A stretch of 22,888 bases of DNA from Saccoglossus kowalevskii (lineage: Eukaryota; Hemichordata; Enteropneusta; Harrimaniidae): contig NW_003155255.1 in NCBI RefSeq assembly GCF_000003605.2, positions 29,126 through 52,013 of the forward strand, in the 5' to 3' direction. Under the pieces are notes generated by a model. That model worked only from the letters and a program-made list of their open reading frames with translations. It was not told the DNA's origin and did no database searches. Shown here one piece after another: positions 9,501 to 21,500 of the stretch (position 1 is the first letter of the stretch; each line of letters starts with the position of its first letter). The translations under genes and the position numbers were made by a program.

Positions 9501-12500
9501 CTAAATGGGAAAAAAAGTACTTCTGAATTATTATAACACATTACATAAATGTACATTATTGACCTACCTATATTTTGGCGCAGGCTAATTTTGTAATATT
9601 TTAAAATCATGTATGTGATGTAATACCACGCACCTAAGAACGAACCATACTATAATCACAATTGAAGTGATAGAGAGTATAACAGCCACTATCGCAATCA
9701 CCATTACTGTACGATTAGATGGGTCTGACGGTTCGTATATTGTGGATGATTCCTGGGTTACTGTAGGTGTCTCATCGGTGGACAGAGCTGCAATAAAAAA
9801 ATGTTTTGTAATACGTTAATGTTCGGAAAACATTCCACTACCTATAGGTATACTTCACAGGTAGTGTTATAAATTATATATTCCCATATAGTAATGATTT
9901 GTGCATGGTTAATGTCTAGTATAATTTTCCATATCTGTAAGTGTTATATACAAGTCCTTGTTTTCTGTGACGTAGGAGATTCGGCTTTCGCATACCCATC
10001 TCGTCAATGAGGGGCTACATTCGTTACACGCTGTGCCCAGCTGGCTTTTTGAGATAATTAGAATATCGTAATGAAGTGCGCGTCCGCCTATAGTGACGAG
10101 AGGCTTTGCCATGGTCGTGAGTTGCATGGGATGTTGCATGTTTATATGTACGCAATTTGTAGAACGTGTAATATCATTTGAACATTAACTCATTAAAAAT
10201 ATAAAAAAGTCAGACAATGAGGGAAGTGAAATGTTTAGTGGTTGTTATCAGTAACAGTTTGTAGAGTAATACGACAGTAACATTACTAATACAATTAGAA
10301 TTAGCATGCTTTCAAGTAACGTGTATTGTACTGGCAGTTTAATAGTATCAAACAAGACGGTTCACGACGACCATCAGTTTTCACCAACATGAGCCTATTT
10401 TTTTATTGAATAATTCCTACAGTTATCATTAATGAGAGTGAATTGTACACCACGATTAATACTAATCATGGGTAACATGGCTGTCCATATTTACCTAGGT
10501 CGTCTGTAAGCTCCAAAATACATATGGCAATATCAATCTGTAATCTCAGAATGGACGTAACAATTGTAAAAGCAACCTTATTGTCTTACCATAACAATCA
10601 CTAATATTTATAGCACCACGTCCATCAGTTGTGCTACTTTCCGGACAGGTTTTACATTCAATCTGTGACTCTTCATCGGCATAGTGACCCACTGGACATG
10701 ACAAACAAACTGGTAATGTCCAACCTTCTGGCTGTGTCAGGTAGGTACCGATTCCACAAGACACTACAAAAAGAAATTAAATTGTCAAGTGTGAATTAAA
10801 TAACTTGAAAAGACAACGGTGCAATTTCACGTCCAAGGTTTTAAGTATTCAGCTAATGGTATCACGTGATGCATTGGGATTTTCCTCTATTAAATTTGTT
10901 GACGTTTTCAAGATTTATGTAAAACTAAAATTGTGATGCTGGTGCGTGATAAATAATATACAGAGTGACATCATTTCGATTTTTAGAGATGAATTCTGAT
11001 TTCACAGTCAACAAAAACAGATATTGATACTTATTAGTGCCTTCAATTCTTACCACAAATATTGTTTCCCAGTGGCCTTGCACCAGGCTGACATACATCC
11101 TGAATTTCGCCCTGTGATGCGTTCACATCTGGTGCAAATTGTTGACCTCCTATATTAAGTGCACATAGGCCGGCATCATTAAGCATGTTGAGGGCAGTGA
11201 ACAATTCACTATCCGTCTTCCACATGCTATCCAGGGCATAGTCGTAAGAACTTGAATCAGCCCTTTTACGTCTTGATGGGTTAGTGTTTGCATGTACTGT
11301 AAATGAAAATAGAAAAAAATAAATACAATAATCGTATGCTGAATAACTCAGCAACATATTACATCGGAATATTTAAACATATACTGCAACTAAAAGACGA
11401 CATAGTACTACAGTACATGCCTCCCTGTGTGTCGATTCCCTGTAAAACTGTGAGCACAATGGAGCCACCTTCTTCCGTCACATCTTGTTCACTGTTCTCA
11501 ACTGTGTTGCATGTGTTTACCTGAAATATTTAAATAATATAAATATTCATTTTCTACTATATACTGCGAGATAACAGTTAATGATTGCATTTTGCTCTAA
11601 TTCAAGTAGATTGTTGAACCTATGTCGTACACCGTTCATTGGAGATAATCTAACTTGCTCGTTGGCCACAATGATAGTATTGGTATAGCCATGAGAAGAT
11701 GATGCAACCAACCCGCCAAAATTAGAAAAGGTAAAGAAAACAATCAATGAGCAAAATAATAAATAGAAAAAGAAAACCATAGAAACAATAAGAAGAATAA
11801 ATAAAACAAATAGAAAAATGCTGCTGCTGTAGCCTAGTAACTGAATATCGGACTTTTCGCAGGGGCTCATTTTATTTAAAAATGGTGTTTAAAAAACGCT
11901 CAAATGTGGATCCAAAGGAACATGTTTTACGCTGCGGCCATTCATCACCAGTTCAGCACTTTGAGAAACGTGTTTGTATGATGGCTGTCACTTTCGTAGC
12001 AAGAAAGAATATAGCGACAACATTGCAAAATACAAAACTGTTATGCTAGCAATATTGTTATACTGCTTCTGAAGACCGTAACCCAGAAATTAGGGGTCAG
12101 AAATATTGTTGTACCGTTGGCTAAATGTCTAGTACCTACACACGTTGGTGACGTCACAAAATACATGACCTTCAATCGGGGTCGTTTGCTCGGCATATAT
12201 AAATTGGTATATGCAAATTATATTAACGATACATTACAAATAAGGTCCAACAAATCACGCGATAATATAAAAATGATAACGGCAATAAATACTAGCATAT
12301 TAAACAAAACGACCATATAGTCGTGGAGTAACGCATGCGCAAGAGGTCACGCACTTGAAACATGGCCGTATGGTTGAAACTAGGTCATGAGGTGACACAC
12401 GAGTAAGACATTTCAACACAACACAACATAAGAAAACGTGGGAGTGGTCATATATAACGGAGTGGCACATACGGGACATATGAAAAACAGTGATCACCCT

Positions 12501-15500
12501 AGATAAACATTCACGTGAACCAAGAAAAAAACAGGAGACCTAAATCAAGATGTGTTTTGCTAGATATTGTATTTATAGGTGTCACAATGGCGTGCATTAT
12601 GTTATGAAAACAATTCTGAAAACAGTGGAATATATTCTGTGGTGTAGTTGTACTGTCTGTGCAATTGTTGTATGAGGGTTCGAATTCAGAAGTTAATTTG
12701 TATTCTGGTCAGATATTCTAATTGGTCGTAATGTTTTTCAGGCAACCTCATGTCTTTACCATAATATTTACTAATATTCATAGCGTCACGCCAATTGGTT
12801 TTGGTGCCTTCCAGTCAGTGGTTGCATTCTACGTGTGGGTCTTCATCGACATAAAACCTTACCGGACATGACAAACTGCAAATGACCAACCAAATGACAA
12901 ATGTGAGTCTAATAACACACATAAAATGACTGACAACAATGGACCAAATAATCCAACACAACAAAATAACACAACCGACATGTCCACGACAATACATAGT
13001 AAAATTAGTAAGAACATGGCACACATGTGACACCTAACATATTTATTGTGGTTCACAATAAAATGATTTGTATACATTGGCCAAGTGAAATTCATGCCAT
13101 CTGAGATTATCTGTGTAACAATGTAGTCGTATTTAACCACAAGCTCATTATATCCTATAAAAAAACAGTTTATGTGTGTGTGATGGCCGCACCTCTTGCT
13201 AAATGGAATAATTGGATAATTGGGACGAATGTACGTATTACAGTTAGTTGTTACCTGACTACAAATTATAGTTTGTGAATATCAGTACAGTGAAAATTAC
13301 ACAAAGAAGACAAAAAAAAAACATTTTTGGTGGTTGAGAATAAACCATTTAAAAGTATTTGACTTCACTGTATTGTATGTGTTATACGTCGTTACATACC
13401 TGTATGTTTTCAACGCTGCATTCGCCATTTCTCATACAAGTGATATTGTCTTCGATACGTTCGACTCTTTCTTCAACAAAGGCTATGATCTCGGTGTTTT
13501 CATCCGGTGACGTACATGCCATGCTCGGATAAACAATTTCAAAGGAAGCCTTTATTGCTTTTGGTCTCTTTATTTCTAGAAACATAAATAAACACACGTC
13601 AGCATTTTCAATATTATTAGTAATCAATAGTAATTAGAAATCAAACAGTTTAACATAGTTTATTTTTATAATACCTAAACAGTCTGGTAATTTGGCTGTG
13701 GGATTGTCTATATTTTCATGATTCCATTTCCAGCTAGAATTTGCTCCACAGCGATATATGTCCTGCTTGATTTCTCCAAATGCATAACCATCTTGACACC
13801 ATATCCGACACTCAGTTTCATCATCAGTCTCATTGCAGTCCAAGAAACCATTGTGTGGTGCACGCAGTGAAGAGCAGACTAGATAAGTACAAAAGAAACA
13901 TTGTCGTCACACTGATTATACCACGTTTGGTCAATTGAACTCTACACATACGACGGATACGATCGCCACATGACGTGTATTGTGTATAAAGTCCGGGAAC
14001 TTGCGCCAGCACTACGGGACGCCAATGATGCAATTACGTTTTACAATTGCCGGTAGGGTATTTGTAAGAACTATACCACGTGTTGTACTGTATTTAAAAC
14101 ATTTAGGGCTAATTCCAATGCTTTGATCAGCTTCACTGGAAACATGAGCACGGGTGCGTTGTTTACCATTCATAGAATTATTCAATGTGAAAAACAACTA
14201 TAAACCATTACCGACAAGTCTATAAAAGCCCAAACTTCTGTTCAAACCTAATACAACACTGAGTTTAACATGTACAACATAATACTGCATATGCAATGTG
14301 AACATGAAGAAAAAGATCATCAAGCCTAATATATACTATTATTATACATCTGTCATCGTAACGCCATAAGTTACAGCGTGCCGCAATTTTGCGGTATTTT
14401 ACGGGGTATTTCATCCTACTATATCGGGAAATGTGAATTCCAAATATGGAATGATTACGAGCGTAAGCGTCCTCTAATGATAAAAACAAACAAGGCTGCC
14501 ACCAGAATTTGACCGGACTCCATACAAAGAAGTTCGCTGATTCTTTTCTAAACATTTTGAATTTCGACATTCCCATGTTGTATCCTTGGAAGGAAAAGAT
14601 GTATAATAATAACTTAGGTTATTACGAGAACACCTCAAAGTATGCACTCGGACAGTACGCCGCGCATCGACCTCCGCTCCGCGTCGGTTGATACTCTAGC
14701 TGTTAGTACTGTCTTCGTGCATACTTTGGGGTATTCTCGTAATAACCTCATAATATTGTGACATTTTTAATGTTGGGCATCCTGGTTCATCATAATTTCA
14801 CGTTAAGTTCAATTTCAAGTGCTTGCTTACCTAGACACTCTATTGTATTGCATTGCATATTTCTGTTACATTTGCTGGACCTTGACATTCAGTGCCTCCA
14901 TTTAATGGCGGTGGACTATCACAGCTTCTTGTGCGGTAACGCGTACCATCACCGCATGTAACTGAACACTCGGTCCAACTGTTCCATATCGCCCATCCAC
15001 CATTCACTAAAAAATGTACACTCTTATCATATATCTTATTATATATATCTTATCGTATTGCTCAGATTCGTTATGGTATTGTCCGATGCATTAACCATAC
15101 AATAATTGTTCTTATATAACCATGGCAAGCATTGTTTCATTACATGACGTTTAACACGAAATATAACCGTGCCAATTTGGAGCGGTAAACGTCACAACAT
15201 TCCGCGTCAACATAAATTATTTGCAATGGTGACTTGCAATCAAAACACCACGCTAAATCCAGTGTCACAATGTTATTTCCGAAATGAAATAAATAGAATA
15301 TAGTGAAATTTGGGGTTATAAATCATCAAAATATAACACACATGTGAAATATGAAAATAAATATGTGGTAAATATACCGAATAGTTATTTTGCACCATTT
15401 ACTAATTCCCGCGAATTTTGGCAACTGCGAGCGCCAGTGGCATAAAAAGCGTTCATCTTTAACTGAGGGAACGAAAACAAAAAAAAGCTACAGAATCATT

Positions 15501-18500
15501 AATATAAATATTCTATTTCCTGTAACTCTGATATAATTAGGCAACATACTTTCATATATATTCCAAATGTTCATGTATTTTCCCCTGATTAACTTCTTGC
15601 TTTATTCTTACGCATAGAAAAAACTGTTCAAATTTACGTCATTTCATCATGGCAGCCAGTGATGGCGTGTTGCCATAACTGTTTGCTCTGGCTGGCTGAA
15701 ACTTTTGGTAATGAAAACTGGTTTGCGTCTAATCAACACCAGAGTGATTATAAACAACAACGACATGTTCTATACAAGCAAACCGATGCTGATGAGAAAA
15801 GCGATGCTGATGACTTCATCGAACAACCGAAAAAATACCGCCCATTCCACCAACACGGCAGTGAACCAGTTTCAAGAATGGATGATCACACTGGAACATA
15901 AACATATATTTATACACGAGGGAATAATCACGAGAGCGATACCAGATTTCTTATATCCTTAACAATACGAAAGTTTTTGGTTTTAGATACGGCCAAGGAA
16001 ATTGGAATTTACGTTGGGGTGATATAATGCTGAGGTAGACTTCTGATTGACTTGAATATCTTGAATATAATGAGCGACACAAAAACGAGACCCGGACACG
16101 GTGGCACATCACCTCGTCACTTTATCCGGAAAAAAATATTCTCTACACCAGAGAACCATGATACATTTCCGGCGTTTCTGTGCAAAGAGTTTGCTAGCCA
16201 CCGACCAACCGAAATGAACACAACGGACAGTCTCTCTACTTGAAGATTAACTACACATCATAGTCAATTGTATGATAAAAAAAAGCAAGTTGTCAAGTTT
16301 AGTGAAGAATATGATCGAAAAGAAGGGATAAATAGGGTAAAAACAACCTCAGGGTACGCAAAAGCAGAATCAATAAACTGTGAACGTATCCAGCACTCGT
16401 GTGATGCAGTTCACATGACACTCGCGTCGATACGATCACGCCGAGCGTCGATATTGGGCGATAACCTCATAATATCACGCTCGCGTTGACAATATTTTAG
16501 TTAAATGCGTGTATTTAAGTGCGTTTGGTTTACAAACAAACAAACGCGTTATACATGCATTTCAATAACGGGATGGAAAATATACCAACGTACCAACTTC
16601 AGCTCATTTTACCAAAAGCGCCAGTTACTGCCCAACTATATATACAGACATACATTTGCTTACCTATTCCTACATCGCACATTTCGCCTTTGAAATCACT
16701 GCTACAACGACATATGTAACTTGTTCCAACTACTTCACATGTGCCACCGTTCTGACAGGCATTCCCATCACAGAAGTCTACCATGGTATCGCACGTAACT
16801 CCAGCATATTCAATCGGACAGGTGCATTTGAATGCATGTAACATGTCATTGCATTCACCTCCATGTGTGCATGGGTTACTGGCACACTCATCCACATCTA
16901 AGAGCAATTATATATAATTATTCAGTGAATATAAGTCATCATGTTTGGTGAATGCAGGAGAAAACTTTTAATCGAAAACATCATTTAACGAAATTCTCAG
17001 TTACGTACCGTCGCAGAAAGACGGGGCTCTGGCTTCTATTATAATTCCGTCAACATGGTTTAGGATTTCTGCCCAGGAAATCAAATTACCGTGGTGTTCA
17101 TGGCGGCAATTTACTGCAATGTCATCTATTTTATGATTATCCAAAACTGTATTCCACAGATGTAAGGCTGATATACTGCCATGAAATCCTGTTCAATATA
17201 CATTATGCGTTAGTAAATTACGCATATAGGTATATTTTTCACTTTACTAATGACGTTGGAAGTTGATCGATTATTACGCCATAAAGTAGCCACACTCAGA
17301 CTTATCAACAACGTGTAAACGACAATAAAGTCGATTTTATAACACGAGAGAAACGTATCGTGATAAATGGAATGTCGTCATGAAAGGGAAACTGGTTTGT
17401 GTACGTGTAAACAAATTCTGACTCGTACCTGGTACAATTGATCGTATTACCAATACGCCTTCTCTAGGTAAATTATCTCCAGTCTGATAGTCATCAACGT
17501 GGTCCTCAAAATGCCCATCTTTGAATATAGCTAGATTACCACCTTCACTTTGCCATGTGACAGCAATATTGTGCCATTTACCATCATCCAATTCCATGTA
17601 TGTATAATGCCTGACCCTGATATCAGAATTCATTTACGTTTAACACCTCGGGAATGAATTCGATTACTTAAATACAAATGTCGTACAAAATAAAGATGTT
17701 ATAATTCCATACATGCAAACTCACCCATTTATAGCAATCTGGACGCCACTTTCAGTTAGATTGACAGAAAACACTATATAACCGTTATGCGTGTACTCTA
17801 TTGCAAGGGTATATGTACCCGGGTATGATTCGATTACGGCCCATATTGACAAGGTCCACGACCGAATGTCCTTTCCGTCAGCTAGGTCAACCGTGCAATA
17901 GCCAGATTCAACAGATTCTGTGAATACCAAGTCGAAGTCTGTAGGCAAAGCTGAAGGAAAATGGCAATTTTAGCTTTATTCATGTGTTTATTAGAAACCA
18001 AACTTTGTATCTTGGCCCAATCTCAATTGCTTTTGGAGATTGAATCATATCACACATTACACATTCTGAATAAAAATGTACCACAACTCACCTTCTCCAC
18101 AGTATGTCCCTGTGTATCCAGGCGTACACACACATATGAATTCGTTGACACCATCAATACACAGAGCTCCGTTTTCACATGATTCACTGCTACAGTCATC
18201 GATGTTATTGCTGCAATGTTTGCCGCTGTAGAAAGAGTACCTGATTAAAAACGGATATGTAATTAAATTAGCAGTTGTTATATGCGTAAATAATTGAGAA
18301 TTTTACCTGAATCCCGTTGGACATAAACAGTTGAAGTCATCTATTTCGTCAACACACTCAGCACCATTATCACATGGGTATGGAATACAGTTATCTTCGT
18401 CTATTTCACAGTGTACACCGATGTAACCTAGTAAACAATAGTACGGTTTTCAGAAAACACACTATATGTATAGCATCAATGCATGATGGTATTTCCAAAT

Positions 18501-18525
18501 AAGACTGATTTACCATGTAAGAAAA

Positions 18526-18557
<32 letters not shown>

Positions 18558-21500
18558 GTGTTACCTTGCATACATGTACATTGGTAACCATTAACAATGT
18601 CCACACAAGTACCATCATTTAGACAAGGAGAAGAGTAACATTCATTTATATTAGATGCACACATGTTACCGGTATAGCCAGGAGGACAGGAGCATATATA
18701 GTGGTTCAACTGAAATAACGATAATAACATATTGCCGATAGTTAATACAGATACATGTAATTCATTTGCACTATTTCAATTTTCACTGGTTAATATATAT
18801 ATATAGCTACGTACCTTATCAATACAGGTTGCACCATGAGCACAATTGTGATCAACACAGTCGTCTATGTCAACTTCACAATATACACCTCCATAACCGT
18901 CAATGCAGTTACACGAATATCCATTGGTAGCAGCTACACACACACCGCCATTGGAACACGGATTTGGTGAGCACAAGTTACTGTTAATTTGACAGAATTT
19001 ACCCAAATATCCCTCAGTACAGATACATATGAATTCATCAATTCCGTCAATACATGTACCACCGTTAAGACAATCGACGTAATCACACTCATCAATATCG
19101 ATCTCACAATGCAATCCAGTGAAACCAGGACGACAGTAGCACTGGTATCCGTTAATGGCGTCGCTACAACGAGCTTCATTAAGACACGGGGAGGACATGC
19201 ATTCATCAATGGTGACGTCACAGTTCTTACCACTCCAACCAGGGTTACAAATACATGTGTAGTCACCGACACCATCTATGCAGCTTTCAGCATTTGCACA
19301 AGGGTAGTGAGAACATTCATCAATAATACTTTCACAGTTAGCTCCGCTATAATCTGGCATACACTCACATCCATAACCTCCTAGACCACTAATACAATTT
19401 CCACCATTTTGACAAGGTTCACTATTACAATAATCAATTACTTCTGCACACCCCAAACCAGTGTATCCAACATCACATATGCATATGAAGGAGCCGATGC
19501 CATCGATACAAGTACCGCCATTCCTACACGAACTATTAAAATAAAACAAAATAATATTTTTGTCTCTCCATAATGTTGTTGGGGTAAACGGGAAATGTTA
19601 AATAAAAAAAATTGGGATATACTGGTCACGGACCAATAATGTGGCAATCTTAACAAAATTCATGAATTATAAAATATAGAGGCATTATCCAAAAATCCAA
19701 GTACAGAATGGTTTTATAAGTTGTTCCCTGGTATGACGATGCAATTGTCAACTACATGCTTAGCTGCACTGCTATGTGTTTAATATACTTACTCAGTATT
19801 ACAGTCATTCACATTTATTTCACAATGATTTCCAGTATACCCATCTACACACTGGCATTCAAATCCATTTATCGTATCAATGCATGTAGACTCGTGGAGA
19901 CAAGGTATTGACTCACATTCATTAATATCAACAGAACAATCAAAACCTGCAAAAGGAGAATTTATACATACGTCACAAGCAACTAAATAATGAACGCGGC
20001 TAAATCTCAAACGAAAGCTCGAACGATGTATATGTAAATAACAAACCAGTATATCCTGGAGTGCATGAACAAATGAAGCCGCTATTGTCACCAAATATAC
20101 AACTGCCTGTCTCTCCACAAGGGTTTGTACTGCAAACATTTTCACTTTCTTCACAGTTTGTTCCCTTTAATCCTCCAGGACAGTGGCATGTGTACGAATT
20201 GATGTGATCAATACAGGTTGAATCACCAGCGCACGGATTTGATTGACATTCATCAATCTCCTCTGTACAAGTAATTCCTAGTAAGAAAGTATATTGAGTA
20301 AGTGAAGAACAAATTAGTGGATTGTTTAAGTGATATAAAAATATATTATAGCGTAGAATCAATATTATTGTTACCTTGATATCCAGGAGGACAAATGCAC
20401 CCGAAGAAATTGACACCATCTTCACATGTACCTCCATTTGCACATGGAGATGAGTAACACTCGTCGATATTGTATTGGCAGAATTTTCCCATATACCCGG
20501 AAATGCAGGCACATGCCATCTGTCTCCTCACTCTTTTATATGTGCCGCCATTCTCACATGGGCCATCCAGATCCATATCGTTCTGGCAAAACTCGCCGAC
20601 CTTGTCAGGTGGACAAAAACATGCAGTTGTCTGACCTAAAACTACACATGTTCCATTATTCAAACACGGATTGTTCACACACAAGTCTAATGTACTCTCG
20701 CATTCTTCACCTGTAAATCCTTGTTGGCACTGACACGTGTAAGTATTAATACCGTCCACGCATACACCCTTATTTTTACATGGATTGGTCCGACAGTCAT
20801 CAATATTTACTCCACAGATGGTTCCGGTAAATCCTGCCACACACACACATGAATATGTATCTACACCGTTAACGCAGGTGGCGCCATTCTGACAAGGTTC
20901 CTGGGCACAAAAATCAGTTTCATGTTCACAAAAATCTCCATAATAGGCAGATGGACAATGACAGTGAAACCCATTAACGAAGTCAGTACATAACGAATCG
21001 TGCGCACATGGGGAGGAACTACACTCGTCGATATTCTCTTCACAGTTGTACCCTACAAAATAAAATTATAGTAATGAGGTATTAACTATTATATTATTGA
21101 TACAGCATGAATGTTTGAACTCATTTAATTCAGCTGAAACAACTCTGGTCTACATCCAGTGAAACTGACAGTAATGGCTACTGCCAACAACAGATTGGGT
21201 CATAGGTCATAACAGAAATAGTACTCTCTGTCAAGAGAGGGCGCACTACTACAGTTACTATACGTATGTGATAACATAACATTTACATTCATTGTAAAGT
21301 ACGAGCTTGTCACAGGTTAGATCAGTAATTCACAATATTGTTAACACATACCAGTGAATCCTAGGCTACACTCACAAAAGTAACCATTAACACCATCCAC
21401 GCATGTACCATTATTCAGACATGGTGCAGAGAAACAGTCATCTATGTTCACTTCGCACCTGGAACCAGTGTAGCCATCAGCACATATACATATGTAGCTG

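Noticed and set aside
9909-10139. Minus-strand ORF with ACNEC in intron 22, considered as an extra ephrin-like exon
   Set aside because: Cys spacing does not fit, and exon 22 joins exon 23 directly in phase 1.
11547-11870. Very hydrophobic 107-codon minus-strand ORF
   Set aside because: Driven by A/T homopolymers in an intron; Phe/Leu/Ile bias without flanking loops expected of a membrane protein.
12815-13140. Overlapping hydrophobic Cys-rich minus-strand ORFs
   Set aside because: Composition reflects repeated ACACAAAATAAC-type sequence; only the 12745-12880 part has real homology, to exon 22.
18989-19384. 131-codon plus-strand ORF inside the EGF array
   Set aside because: It is the antisense shadow of exon 9, whose EGF repeats and splice phases are unambiguous.
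20426-20716. Plus-strand ORF with several His/Cys residues
   Set aside because: Antisense shadow of EGF exon 6.
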